From contig JACMZG010001870.1 in the NCBI GenBank assembly GCA_018340805.1, positions 14,509,309 through 14,573,308 on the forward strand: DNA of 64,000 nt. Reading direction: 5' to 3'. The notes under the pieces were generated by a model, which was not told the DNA's origin, did not search any database, and saw only the letters and a program-made list of their open reading frames with translations. Each line of letters opens with the position of its first letter. The stretch's first letter is position 1. The position numbers and the translations under genes are program-made. This DNA is from Microvelia longipes. Lineage: Eukaryota > Arthropoda > Insecta > Hemiptera > Veliidae. Shown in pieces: positions 42,880-54,334 of this stretch.

Positions 42880-44100
42880 CATAGAGATACATACTAGAGG
42901 GAGCATAGCCTATCTCAATCCATTGAGAAGCCTGAAACATCGTTTTGGGGCTCTCAGGGGATTTGTGTAACCTTTTGAAACCTCCTTCAAGAGTGAGTTA
43001 AGGATAAATCAATTGTTTTTGGCTTACCGCACATTGTTTTTGTTCTGATTTGCATTTTATCGTTCTTCTAGAAAAGTTACTCTAATTTTGTACGATATAT
43101 TTGATTATATTTATAAGGGAAACTTGTCAGGTTACTTTTTCGATGTTTTAAAATTTAATCTATAGAGCCTTACTATAGTACGACACCACGGCTAAAATCA
43201 ATTGACAGCGCGCCAAAATCTGTGAGGGAAAGAATTCCATTGGTTCAGACCGACCCGCTCTTTCCCCCTCCACCTCATGCCAACCTCGGTATAAAAAAAT
43301 ACCTTTTTCGTAAATAAATCATAAAAGGCAACACTGGTTGTAAATATTTGTAACCTCGCGTCGCTTTTATTTCCCTCATTGTGCATATTGATCTGTTTGA
43401 TTTCGTTTCGTTTCATTCCAATCTGTTCAATTATCCAATTATTGCGAAGTTGTAATATGATCTGAGTGTCTATATTTGACGCATGGACATTGACGTATTC
43501 TTCAAGCATTTCTTGAATTTGAATACAGCGCAGGTTCTGTGCTCTGTCAACCAAAGACATCATTTTTTTTTAAAATGCCATGTCATTCAATTCAATAGAT
43601 GACAGTCTTGACTTTTTTAAGTCTTGAATGCATATTGTGTCATATTATTTTTATAATATGAAACAATACGCTTTCAATTATACAAACTTGTTTTGGAAAA
43701 AGGTAATTATAGCTGACAATTTATTTAAATCGTCAAACTTTTATCAAAGAACTATTATGATCCATTGCATTACGTAATTAACAACTTTAACTCCACTTAA
43801 TTCATACTTCCCGAACAAATTTAAAGCAACACTTAGTTTGTAAATTTATAAGATACAACATATTCCTTCTTAAAAAGTAAATAAATAATTTTTAAAAATA
43901 AAAAATACGATATCAAATAAAACAAATAATAAAATTCATACATAACCTGATTTTCAGTGTTGCCAAGGTAGGGAATTTTTTTGTTACATAAAAGAAGGGA
44001 ATTTTTTTTTATTAAAAAAAGAGGGTTGAAAGCATTGAGATTTTGGCGGGCTATCAATTGATTTTAGCCGTGTGTCGTATTATAGTAATATATCTCCATG
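42880..44100. mobile_element. 1.22-kb hAT-like element with 8-bp target duplication TTTACAAG
   Basis: It is flanked by TTTACAAG at 42872-42879 and 44101-44108. The ends CATAGAGATACATACTA and the inverse of CATGGAGATATATTACTA pair. Family-E text follows the left end (GAGAAGCCTGAAACATCG, GGGGCTCTCAGGGGATTTG). A second inverted pair lies inside: ACGACACCACGGCTAAAATC at 43179 and its partner near 44055. It encloses the 121-codon frame at 43198-43563. The 8-bp duplication and CATAGAGAT-like ends suggest hAT. Confidence 0.85.
43198..43563 (-). CDS. 121-codon open frame inside the hAT-like element
   Basis: It begins MMSLVDRAQNLRCIQIQEML and is hydrophilic and mixed in composition, with no repeat structure. 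It is the longest such frame in the window that is not a simple repeat. No BED finger or RNase H-like transposase block is visible. Possible donors at ..GCGAG|GTTACA and ..AAAAG|GTATTT would allow splicing. It could be a captured host exon, the start of a decayed transposase, or chance. It ends inside the inner inverted repeat. Confidence 0.3.
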   Translation of the reverse strand: MMSLVDRAQNLRCIQIQEMLEEYVNVHASNIDTQIILQLRNNWIIEQIGMKRNEIKQINMHNEGNKSDARLQIFTTSVAFYDLFTKKVFFYTEVGMRWRGKERVGLNQWNSFPHRFWRAVN

Positions 44101-44139
44101 TTTACAAGCATGTTTTTTTATTTTTAGCTAATTTTTTAA

Positions 44140-44265
44140 AAAATAAGCTTATGAGATTTAGGTAATACCTAAAATACCAAAAAGGGATAATTCAGGTGAT
44201 AACTAAATTCCAAATTTTAATTGCTAAAATAACACTTTTCTAAATTTCTACGGTGAAGCTAAATT
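44140..44265 (-). repeat. Family A head, degraded
   Basis: Minus-strand reading gives CACCGTAGAAATTTAGAAAA, ATCACCTGAATTATCCC and TTTGGTATTTTAGG, a drifted version of the family-A head. 44.27-44.88 kb is AT-rich and unrecognised. Confidence 0.5.
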
Positions 44266-44882
44266 AAAAATGTAGTCTCTTTATTGTACCTCACAGTAAT
44301 AAAAGAAGAGGAAGATGAAAAACCATAGCACGAAGAAAAGGAGGCTGAAAAAAGGGATTTTTATTTTAATAATTTTGAAATGAATTCCTCAGTAACGACA
44401 TATTAATTATATATGTCAATCGAATAAGTGATTTGATTCTTAAAAATATTCATAAATTAAGCTAAATAATAAAAACTAATTTCATGAATAAATTCATCAT
44501 TAATTTATTTAAAGAAATAGTATTTAAATTTTCTTATTGAGTTAAATAAGTAAAAAAAAATTTCTTAAAATTGTATTAGTTGTAAAAACAACCGTTGAAT
44601 GCAAAATTTAATAATATTTAAAAGAAGAGATGTCCAACTAATTCAACTTAATTAGGGATTATTATTCATTTTTATCTTCTTTTACGAGAATAAAAATAAT
44701 AATTATTAGGAAAGTTTAAACAAGATTTTAATTAATAATCAAATATTAATTAGTGAATTTTTAATTAGTTTTTATTTTTTTAGGGAATTTTCTTTAAAAA
44801 TAATCGCTAATGAGATGGCTTGAATGGTGAAGAAAGCGCTCGGGAGTGTGTTCAAAATAAAAACGAAAAATACGTTTTGTAA

Positions 44883-44887
<5 letters not shown>

Positions 44888-44968
<81 letters not shown>
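44888..44968. repeat. AT microsatellite
   Basis: Nearly pure (AT)n of about 80 bp. 44.97-45.83 kb after it holds nothing recognised apart from an A17-20 run near 45642. Confidence 0.95.
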
Positions 44969-44971
<3 letters not shown>

Positions 44972-45829
44972 TCAGACTGCGATTAATCATTTGCTGAGTC
45001 ATCTTTGAGGATTAATGACTTTATGCACATTTCAAAACCAATAAGGTTGTGAACGTTAATTAGGCCGATTTTTCATTTAGATACAAAAATGTGTAGAAAT
45101 GTCTTATTTTGGTTTAAGAAAACAAATCATTTGCAAACCTTACCCTTATTTAAAAATATTTAGTTACTAATACTGCTAGATTTAGGGTACTTAGTACCCC
45201 GACTCTTTAATAAAAAAAATTGAAAATGTAATGAATTATGAGTGTTCTAAAGCGAAAAAAATAAGACGTTTCTACTCTAGCCGAATCATTTCTAATATCA
45301 ATACTTAAGAAATTCAATTTGGGAAATAATGCCCGCTAAAAAAGCGGTCTTGGACAAAAATATGCAAATGGCAAAATATCTTTTATTCGTCCCAAAGCCC
45401 CTTACTTTTTTCTATTTTCGCAAAATCCAGTGTTGCATGGGTCAACAGAAGTTAACTACACCACCAAAAAGAAGCCCCCAAATCCTGGTTTTTATAAATT
45501 TACGTCTTACGCTTTAAAATTTTAGAGGAAGGAGGGATACTTTTGGCCCACCCAGTTTACATTAACTTATAAAACAGTTAATAAACATAAACACAATTTT
45601 ATTGTTTTTTCGGAAAGATTCCTCTAACAATAAGTGTGAGGAAAAAAAAAAAAAAAAAATAAAAAAATAAAATAAAAATAAAACAGTTAATATATAAACT
45701 AATGCTCTCAGCAACATTAGATTGTATACTTTTATCATGTTAGATACTTCACTGAAGTTTATTAATATTTTTTAAAACTAAAACGATTTTTTTTGAAAAA
45801 AATATATTGATAATGAAAAGTCAGAAAAT

Positions 45830-46000
45830 TATAATCTTATAAAACTTTTGACGCATTATTATCTTATACAACTTCTGACGCATTATTATCTTATAACACC
45901 TCTGACGCATTATTATCTTATAACACTTCTGACGCATTATTATCTTATAACACTTTTGACGCATAATCTTATAACCTTCTGACGCATTATTATTTCACAC
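45830..46000 (+). repeat. 26-bp CTTCTGACGCATTATTATCT repeat
   Basis: About six units of CTTATAACACTTCTGACGCA then TTATTAT, with small indels. 46.0-46.36 kb holds nothing recognised. Confidence 0.9.
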
Positions 46001-46359
46001 ATTCAAAAACTAATAAGAATAGTTCAAATAGTTGATCAAGCTTAATAAAATAAATGAAAACATATTTAGAATAAAAAAGTTATAACATACATTAGTAATC
46101 TATATCGCACAGCTGTCATTTTAATAATTATCCAACACACTACATCTATAGAACTAAACTTTAAATGAACTCTCATGTCATAAGACTGCGTCTATGAATA
46201 AATAGGTCATATTTACCTAGTAATATTTATTAAAATATAACAAATTATGATGTTATAAAACAATTAACAAAAGGAATCATAAAAAGGGATTTGTGTCAAG
46301 GAAAAAAAATTGAATATCTTATGGTACCTTTATTACAAACTATAGAAATATAGTAGGCC

Positions 46360-46606
<247 letters not shown>

Positions 46607-46837
46607 GCAATTCAAATTCAATAAAGCATCTTGAGAATTTAGCTAGGTAAAACATTAAATCAAACAATCTTACTATTCATGTTTTTTTCTGATTTCATTT
46701 AAAATGAGACTGTTTTAATACGCCGTGAATTAAGCCCAAAATCTGGTCAGGTATTTTTCTTTTAGGACTTGATTTTGAGCCAAGACAGATTAAAATTTGA
46801 TCAGTTGTTTTAACTGTTCAAAGTGTTTCGACGTGTT

Positions 46838-46965
46838 GTAGTGTAAATTTGGCGAAATGTATACTGTGAGGATAGCGAAGCGAGTGCAAAGCAATGAGGA
46901 TGAGCGTAGCGTATCCGATGCGGTGAGAAAAAGTTCTGAGGTACCTCGTAACCGATTTTTGAAAA
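46838..46965 (+). repeat. Family A terminal part only
   Basis: It has GTAAATTTGGCGAAATGTAT, GGATAGCGAAGCGAGTGC, GATGAGCGTAGCGTATCCGA and GAGGTACCTCGTAACCGATT. The head and 5S-like module are missing. 46.97-47.55 kb holds nothing recognised. Confidence 0.7.
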
Positions 46966-47559
46966 CATAAAGATCAAAAAATTATAGCAATCAGAAAAGG
47001 AAGATAACTTGATCATATCAGAAAATTATATACCCAGTTAGTTTAATTATATAATAACCTACACTAAAATCACATCTATAATTATATGTTAATACAAATA
47101 ACAAAACATTTTACAATCCTATCATCGAATAAAAATAATATAATCGTCTAAAATAATATGTAGGACCTAATTGGAATCGTTTGCCAAATTAATAAATCTC
47201 GAAAACGATACAGTTTGCTTTCACTTTCAATCGTCATGAGGAACAAGGGTCTTATGCGATCTTACTTCCCGATCCAACCCACAGATCAACAGATACATAA
47301 TTTTAGTTTTCGTATTGAATCCAAAAACTTTCATATTTTGTTCATCGTTCATCATAACAACAAAACAACGTAAAACATTAAGATAATCCTAGTTCGAAGC
47401 ATCTAAAGTGAGCATTTTTTATTAATGTCTAAAATTTTCTGTACATTCAAGTTAAATTCAATATTTTATTGAAATAAAATTTTAACTTTTCATTCAGCCT
47501 ATATTTTTTCATTGTTGTTCGCAAAGCAAAGTATGATGAGGGGGAGTTCAATTATATAA

Positions 47560-47780
47560 AGAACTACAATTGACACTAGATATTGCTAACATCAATATTC
47601 CCACTTTGTAGGCTCAACAAATCACATCAGTCCCAATTGTAATGGAATAAGGTGCTTTAATAATTACCGCTTTAATAGTTGAGCTTCCACCCAAAACTTT
47701 CAAAAAAGCATTAAAACATTGTTGCTTGAGAAAGCCTACTATAATGTAACGGTTTTAGCTGATACTTAGTAGTTTTTACA
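47560..47780 (+). pseudogene. LINE ORF2 C-terminal remnant
   Basis: One frame reads NGIRCFNN. Another reads LPPKTFKKALKHCCL. After a one-base slip it reads KAYYNVTVLADT and stops. Together they follow the C-terminal pattern of Jockey/CR1-type LINE proteins (GIKxFNxLP...FKKxLKxWLLEKAYYxV). Three frame changes in 140 bp show decay. AT-rich sequence to 48.0 kb may be its 3' tail. Confidence 0.5.
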
Positions 47781-47999
47781 TTTTTTTTAAATGTTTACTG
47801 TTTCATGTAAATGTTACGGTTTTTTTGTTTTTTATTTTTAATCATTTTGTGTTATTCAAGTTATGCTGTCTATGTTGTAATTTCACAATCAATTTGTTTT
47901 TTTTGTTATTCTTTCATACAATTGTAAATTTTTTACAATTGAGAAACTTAGTAACAAGTAACCTTAAATATGTAAAAAATGAAATAAATTAGGCGAATA

Positions 48000-48232
48000 A
48001 TAATAATGCCTGTTTAGAGCTTTGCAGCCATCAGGACAATTCCTGCTGGACCACCTTAAGTTGCAGAGGTAACCGTAACGCTCAAAGTGTAATCAATCTA
48101 AAGTTTGGCGTTAATTCATTTTAACAATATATTATATAAACTGAAAGTGCAACCGAGATGCGAACGCAGAGATCATGTGTCAAAGATCAGTGTAAGAACT
48201 GACGCCTTACGACATCGGCCACGGAGGCGGCT
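48000..48232 (-). mobile_element. tRNA-derived SINE (family S), copy 4
   Basis: The minus strand begins GCCGCCTCCGTGGCCGATGT, then AAGGCGTCAGTTCTTACACT, a drifted B box (CTGCGTTCGCATCTCGGTTG) and AGCGTTACGGTTACCTCTGC. It ends CAAAGCTCTAAACAGGCATT then (ATT)n. It aligns throughout to copy 3. Confidence 0.9.
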
Positions 48233-48254
48233 CTCATTTAGGTGATAATAAATT

Positions 48255-48640
48255 AAAATAATGGTACGGGGTACCTTGCCCGAGATTTTCCTTACACTTC
48301 AGAGTCGCTTTGCATTCTGAGGACGAATGCTAAGTTTCACAAAGCTGAGGTGTCTTACGGGTTTTCTCGTAATTTAAGGTGATATAACAGTAAAGGGTAG
48401 TATAACACGACTCGCTTCTCTCGCCCTCAGAATTGCTGTTAGCAAATGCCAACATGGCTTTAAAATGCCATGTATTTGGTATTTCTTTGGTCTCGATGGG
48501 CTAAACCTCAATATAAAGTTACCCTACGCCTGGAACGTTATAACTTCAAAATAGCTTCGCTCGTCTTTAGAAAGGTAAAGTTCCCAATGACTAGAATTTA
48601 CTACGGTCCGTTACGTACAGCCTTAAAATATTGCGGTTAA
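48255..48640. repeat. Scrambled family-A terminal fragments
   Basis: It has GGTACGGGGTACC, AGAGTCGCTTTGCATTCTGA and ACTCGCTTCTCTCGCCCTCA, which are family-A tail words in broken order. No gene recognised. Confidence 0.4.
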
Positions 48641-48689
48641 GAAAATAAAAATTTATTGATAAATGTGTAGGCTTCGCAGTTATTGTGAT

Positions 48690-48965
48690 AAAGATTTAGG
48701 TCTTCGGTGGTGACGCGTCAATGTAGATAAAGAATCGACGTTTCGCTTCCACTGTGGGAGTCATCTTCAGGGATGTAGGACATCATGGAATGCTCGACAC
48801 TAAAACTAACTGGACAAAAAACAAGCTAAACTAACTAACTGAACAGTTCAGTTTTGTAGAGCATTACATGATGTCCTGAATCCTGAGACGCCTCCCACAG
48901 TGGAAGCGAAACGTCGGATCCTTTCTTACATTGACGCGGTCACCACCGGAAGACCTAAATCTTCA
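48690..48965. mobile_element. Inverted repeat with CCCACAGTGGAAGCGAAACG ends
   Basis: The left arm on the minus strand reads CTGAAGATGACTCCCACAG, then TGGAAGCGAAACGTCG (48770-48737). The right arm on the plus strand reads CTGAGACGCCTCCCACAGTG, then GAAGCGAAACGTCGGATCC. Both continue outward into GACGCGTCACCACCG/AGACCTAAATCTT. The spacer has CTAACTAACTGAACAGTTCA. It could be two opposed ends of a Penelope-like element. Confidence 0.75.
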
Positions 48966-49019
48966 TCAAATGTATTGAATGACAACCATATCAAATTAAA
49001 TTGTGTGATCTATTAACAC

Positions 49020-49465
49020 CTACAGATGTAAAAATGTCTTGTTTTTTACTTCTTGAAACCAAATTTTTCATAATATACCCTAAATTATGAGAAAGGATAG
49101 TTCTGCCTATCCAGGTGGAGCTTTTCATGTGAAATGCCTCGCTCAAATATTAGAAATCGCACGATTCTAGTTTCTTGTAATAAGTGTAATAACGTGAAAA
49201 AAATTTCATAAGCTAATAAATGTCAAATAAAAAGTGTTTTTTTCGTCAAATCGATAAGTATAGCTTAAGTTATGACATGTGTTTTAATGCACAAAAAAAA
49301 TGGACAAAATATTGTTTTCCAGAAATTCGCTGACTGTATAAATTTAAGCATTTTTCTGTTTTTTGGAAGGGTTCATAAGTTTGGCTGTTATCCGATTTTG
49401 ATGATTAAACACTTTTATAGAAAATTTTATCATCTTTTAAAAAATGTTTATTGTTTTTACATAAC
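49020..49465 (+). mobile_element. Family D fold-back, degraded copy
   Basis: It has AGTTCTGCCTATCCAGGTGG, AAATCGCACGATTCTAG, TGTGTTTTAATGCACAAAAA and TATCCGATTTTGATGATTAA. It spans one arm and the centre. The right outer arm is gone. Confidence 0.7.
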
Positions 49466-49601
49466 AGATATTATCTCACAATTCTAAACTATTAAACATC
49501 TATTTTTATTTTAGATGCGAGTAAATTAAACTAGATCCTATTTGTATTTTTGAATATACAGCAATACAGCGAAATAATGAAATATGAAATAGGGAGTTAA
49601 C

Positions 49602-49726
49602 CTTGGGCTATGAGAGCAGGTCAGCTGAAAGACTCTTTGAAACATTTCATAATCATTTGCCAACAAATTTTCCCCTTGTTTTCCCTTCGGAATTATTGAT
49701 GAAGAAAATGAGTCAACTTCTAGCAT
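49602..49726 (-). CDS. Candidate exon, weak
   Basis: It lies between CTACTTTAG (AG at 49728-49727) and CCCAAG|GTTAAC (GT at 49601-49600). It is 41 codons plus two bases. The product includes EVDSFSSSIIPKGKQGENLL and ANDYEMFQRVFQLTC. Its composition is mixed and protein-like and it is flanked by repeats. No homologue recognised, and neighbouring exons were not found. Confidence 0.25.
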
Positions 49727-49859
49727 CTAAAGTAGATCTGATCTAATATTTTAAATCTAAATTATTTTTTCAGGCACTATAATGACCAGGATTAGGTTAA
49801 CGTACAAGGAAAAATATCGTCATTTCTAATGAAAAATTATGACATTTCTAAGAGAAAAA

Positions 49860-50225
49860 TCTGGTACGGGGTACCTTGGAACTTGTTTAATCGAATTCGC
49901 ACGTCATTCTCATTGCTTCGGACTCGCTCGCTCTCCTCAGAAAATACAATTAGCAAATTTATACTGCAACAATAAAAATACATCCGTTTTATCTCAGCGG
50001 TCACCATATAGCACTGACCAAGCTCAATGCTATATAAGTTTTATGATCCAACAAAAATCATGGATAGACTTATCGTATTTGAAAAACTTGGTGTACTAAT
50101 GTATTATGTAAAGATATACATTTGTACCAAATGTATTCAATTAGACCTTTAAAAAACGTCACAAGTCATTCATAAAAATTGAATTATTGCTGATTATGAG
50201 ATAAAACTTATAAGAGTAGACTTAA
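49860..50225 (-). repeat. Family A element, 3' part, 5S-like module at 49993-50049
   Basis: The minus strand has GGATCATAAAACTTATATAG, then TTGAGCTTGGTCAGTGC and TGGTGACCGCTGAGAT, followed by GAGGAGAGCGAGCGAGTCC and GTACCCCGTACC. The body stops near 50225. Confidence 0.75.
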
Positions 50226-50334
50226 TAAGAATGAGGCGTATTCGTTTATCGATAGTTTATTATAGATTAGTTAGATATATAATTTTTCCAAGTATCAATT
50301 CATTAACTAGTAATTTGAACTTGCGTTTTATCAA

Positions 50335-50540
50335 CCCCCAATGTTTAATACCCCCCCCCCCCGTTAAAGTCATCCATTCATCAGGTTTCAATTAAAAATG
50401 ATTAACAATACATAAAGAGGAATCAAAATCAATAAATATATCGAGTCATTGACTCAATTCAACGTGAACACTCATGTCAATTATTTAAACCAACAGCAAT
50501 GGTTATTAATTGATTAAACGTTTAGGATTCCAATTCATAT
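50335..50540. other. C-run stretch related to 13.2 kb, inverted
   Basis: A run of about 12 C at 50351-50362 followed by GTTAAAGTCATCCATTCATC. The inverse resembles the sequence before the G run at 13.25 kb. No gene recognised. Confidence 0.35.
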
Positions 50541-50544
50541 GACC

Positions 50545-51015
50545 AAGACCGGGTACGGGTACCTCAAAACTTTTCATCACATTTCGTGTTTACCGAATTT
50601 AGGTAAACATTGCATATTTGTTTATTACTTACACATGTGCTATGCGTTTATTGCTAAGAGTACATACATGCAAACTTTCAACTCAATTTGATGATTTTAT
50701 ATTTTTATGTACAAACGTAAACGAGATATTCGATAAAAATTACAACTAGTGATTAAATGAAATGAACTTGGCACAGTTGCTAGTGCTGTGAAAAAAAATG
50801 CGCTTTTAACGTCAAAAACTCGGGTACGGGGGTAATTCGAAACTTTTCCTTTGACATCATTCACTACGCTAATCTCCCAGCTTCGACTCGCTACGCTCGT
50901 CCTCAAGAATTAGGCCTTAAAACGCCTGAATCGGATAATTCCGGTGACATACCGGTTTCAGAGTTTTTGCAAACACAATGTTTTCCTATATACCTATAGT
51001 ATAAAGTGGAAAAGT
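50545..51015 (-). repeat. Family A, rearranged copy
   Basis: Two tail fragments (GGTACGGGTACCTC at 50551 and CTCGGGTACGGGGG near 50819) bracket body sequence. The right side keeps the head: GATAATTCCGGTGACATACC, GGTTTCAGAG and CCTATATACCTATAGTATAA. No 5S-like module survives. Confidence 0.7.
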
Positions 51016-51600
51016 AGAAATTTATACTCTCTGAAACACTATACTACTATAGACTTAATGATTTTGTAGACTTATAAAAAAAGAGAAGTTCATGAAATAA
51101 ATTTTCATTATTGATACATTGGACAAAATCAAATAAAAACCAATAAATAAATTATGATTTTATCAAATATAGAACGAAAATATCCAAGAGATGAAAAATT
51201 AATTATAATGTCGCGCATAATTTAATTCTCGAACTCTAACAAAAATTCGAGGTTTAAATAACACTATTAATTCATTACTTTAATTTCGTCGAATTGCATT
51301 TTTCAAACGGGACTACAATTATGATTTGAATATCAGTATCGGCATAAATCATTTTTTAGGGAAAACTCTATCAGAAAATGCAAATGTCAAATTCGTGCTT
51401 AATTTTATAAAATGTATTATTCTTCAGAGTTAAGTTATAAAGCTTCTGCGAACGCTGATAGGAAGAATAAAACAATAAAATATCTATTTAAGATAATGAT
51501 ACTGGTTCAAATTTAAATAGCATCCTTTATACACGGTGGTCACCCCCCCTTTTAATTTTTGAACCATATAAGATAAATTTTTGACTTGGGGGAATTTTTT
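51016..51600. other. AT-rich stretch, nothing recognised
   Basis: No tandem array, exon signal pair or conserved peptide seen. Confidence 0.4.
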
Positions 51601-51606
51601 ATGATA

Positions 51607-52313
51607 TAGTCTAAGAGCCGACCTAAACTGTGACTTATTCGTACTACTTCAAACCAAATTGTTTGAAATATATCTTAAATTATTGAAGAAAAACATAGTA
51701 TGCCTATCTAGAGTGAGCCCGTTTATGATGCGCTGCTCAAATTATATAAAATCGCACCATTTTCAGTTTTCTAAGTTATAAATGGTTTCCTGTGGGTCGT
51801 ATACAAAACATGAAGAGAACGTTTGTTATAGACGATAAATCTTTTATAAAACGAGTGTTTAATCATCAAAATCGGATGACTGCAACCAAATTTATAACTC
51901 CTTCAAAAAAATGGATAATTTATTGTGCAAAGTCAGTGAATTTTTTGAAAAAATATTGGATTTCTATGCATTTTTTGACCATTTAAACCTCATAACCTTA
52001 CAAACGTCCATTACTAAGTTGTAGTTATCCGATTTTGACGAAAATGACTCGTTTGTATACAAAATAACTCGTTTTAAAATTGTAACAGCTTTAAAAAATG
52101 TTCTCTTCATGTTTTGCGCATGGCACTCATTGCAAAGAACTGAAATTTGTGCGATTTTATAAAGTTTTGAGTATGCGCAATCATTTGAAAGGCTCCACTC
52201 TGGATAGGCAGACTATGTTTTTCTTCATAATTTAAGGTATATTTACAGAAAAATTTGGTTTGAAGTAGTACAAAATGAGTCACATCTTTACACGTCTGGC
52301 TCTTTGGACTATA
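51607..52313. mobile_element. Family D fold-back element, complete, plus an extra arm fragment to 52445
   Basis: The left end is TAGTCTAAGAGCCGACC and the right end GTCTGGCTCTTTGGACTA. Arms are as in the 32.89-kb copy: GTACTACTTCAAACCAAATT, TGGTTTCCTGTGGGTCGTAT, AATCGGATGACTGCAACC. A second right-arm fragment (52320-52445) repeats TAGATAGGCAGACTGTG and ACAAAATGAGTCACATTTC. Confidence 0.88.
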
Positions 52314-52617
52314 TACAAGCCTATCTCGACTCTAGATAGGCAGACTGTGCTTTTTATCATCTAATTTAAGGAAAATATTCAGAAACATTTTGTTTGAATA
52401 TTACAAAATGAGTCACATTTCTTAAGCATGGGTCTTGGAATAATAATAAAGTATATTATGTTGCAGTACCTCTAAGAGCGAAGCATCCTAATGGGCGTCC
52501 TTTATGGACCTTACATTGATATTTCATTGGACCCGTATTATTTTATGCGTATTTTTTATTACTATGACAAAAATTCGTTAATTCAATATTTATTTATAAT
52601 ACTTTCATTCAAACCAG

Positions 52618-52680
52618 ATGGAATGATTGACATTAACTTAGAGAGTTGGCCATGTGAAGACTCTCCGGGGTGTTTGATTG
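52618..52680 (+). CDS. Candidate 63-bp exon, weak
   Basis: It is preceded by TTTCATTCAAACCAG and followed by the donor GTAAAA at 52681. It encodes two bases, 20 codons and one base. The product contains GMIDINLESWP then CEDSPGCL. Such a Cys/Trp/Pro-containing peptide is unusual in this AT-rich background. No homologue or partner exon recognised. Confidence 0.25.
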
Positions 52681-52789
52681 GTAAAAGAGGTATTACTTTT
52701 TTTTTGTTATTTCAGAGCTATCCCTTTCTTTTAGAGGGGGTGAAGCAAACATTCGCTAAAATCGGCCCCCCTTTAGTACATTAAGAACT

Positions 52790-53215
52790 TTAGTAGTAAT
52801 TACTGGATTAAGTAATTAAGTCTCAGAATAATTGTACTGTGTTTTAGTAGAGAGTTAAATATGTAGTAATAGTACAGTACTCAGGACAATTGTACTGTAA
52901 TTACTAGAAGTACAGTGCGCTGTAGTAGCACATTACTGTATTAGTAGTATAAGAATACTTAGCTGTATTTTACTGAACGAAATAGAACTATAGTGCGTTG
53001 TAATACTAAATACTGTATTAGTAGTAATACAGTTCACAGCAGTATTTTACTGAATGAAATAGAACTACAGTGCGTTGTAATACTAATACTGTATTAGTAG
53101 TATAAGAATACTTAGCTGTATTTTACTGAACGAAATAGAACTATAGTGCGTTGTAATACTAAATACTGTATTAGTAGTAATACAGTTCACAGCAGTATTG
53201 AACTGTACCCAGAAG
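52790..53215 (+). repeat. About 80-140-bp tandem array rich in TAGTAGTAATACAGT
   Basis: Units contain GAACTATAGTGCGTTGTAAT, ACTAAATACTGTATTAGTAG and CAGCAGTATTTTACTGAA. The block at 52.92-53.05 kb is repeated nearly exactly at 53.05-53.19 kb. Short ACTGT/ACAGT words give local hairpins. Confidence 0.85.
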
Positions 53216-54160
53216 TAGTACTGTAGTAAGTGGTGACAGGTGACTGAACTTCCTCTCTACTGATGAACACGGAATCGATGTAATATTGTAACGTAATAAG
53301 GACAATCTATAGCTCCAAATGTTCCGTTTAATCATAAAACGTTTTCCACAGCTTGGATTGATTTGACCATAAAATAACGAGGGTGAAAACAAGGGAAAAA
53401 GGAAGAATGAAAATGAACAAGTTACAAAAGACCCAATTTTATGAAATATATATAAAATATGGGTTCACCCCAATTTTTCAAATATCGTGTTTTTCCTATC
53501 CCAATTGTCATCCGTATCCAATTTCGTCCCCTAAATATGAAAAGAGATGATTCTGTAAGGGGTTTCCTAGCATTGCTTTATTTATTCAGCTATCGTGAGT
53601 GTGGTCAAATTCAATACAAATATTGATTTCATTAGTGTTTTGATTTTACCAGTCATGTTGATCCTTGAAAAATCACTAACTTGAAAAATAGAATTTTTGT
53701 TGTTTCAACGTTGGTAACGGGGCTCTTTTAGAGTCTCCACGCATCTTTTAGTATTTGAACGATAGGCCGTTCAACCGATTATAATTTAACCGATCAGCCG
53801 TCTTTAGTGGCAACATATTTATGATAAACACCTAAACATGAATAACCTAGAGATAACCTGCATCGGGAGATATATAAATTCATGTACAACATTTTTATAA
53901 AATATTGTACCCGGCCTTATAATCAAGGCTGCTAACATCAGGAATTTAGTACAACTGTCTATCGTGATTTAAAAATGGTATCCCATAGAGATAATATTAC
54001 TAGAGGACACCTATAAATTAAATTTTAAATATTCAAAAAAATAACCTGAGCCTGCTTATAAATAGAATGAAATAATCAGTACAAAATTACATTATCTTAT
54101 ATAGAGAATGGTGATTTGTGTAATCAAAACATAAACAATATGCGAGAAGACGAAAACAAT
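53216..54160. other. Mixed spacer, nothing coding recognised
   Basis: At 53935-53990 an isolated diverged unit of the 54.34-kb satellite occurs (CTGCTAACATCAGGAATTTA, then GTACAACTGTCTATC). Otherwise no structure seen. Confidence 0.4.
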
Positions 54161-54167
54161 TGATTTG

Positions 54168-54292
54168 TTAACCTTAACTCATTCTTAGAGGAGGTTTCAA
54201 TGAGGTTTCACAGAGCCCCAGAGAGCCCTAAAAAGATGTTTCAGGCCTCTCAATAGATTGAGATATGCTATGTTCCCTAATATCAATCTCTA
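54168..54292 (-). mobile_element. Family E single arm
   Basis: The minus strand reads TAGAGATTGATATTAGGGAA, CATAGCATATCTCAATC, GAGGCCTGAAACATC and GGGCTCTCTGGGGCTCTGTG, ending CCTCTAAGAATG. It aligns to the left arm of the 42.88-kb element. No second arm follows. Confidence 0.75.
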
Positions 54293-54334
54293 GTGGCTAC
54301 CCCAGCCTAATATCAGTCAGGGCTGCCAAGTTCT

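Noticed and set aside
43198..43563. Calling the 121-codon frame a hAT transposase
   Set aside because: No BED zinc finger, catalytic DDE pattern or dimerisation domain is visible. Kept only as an unidentified frame.
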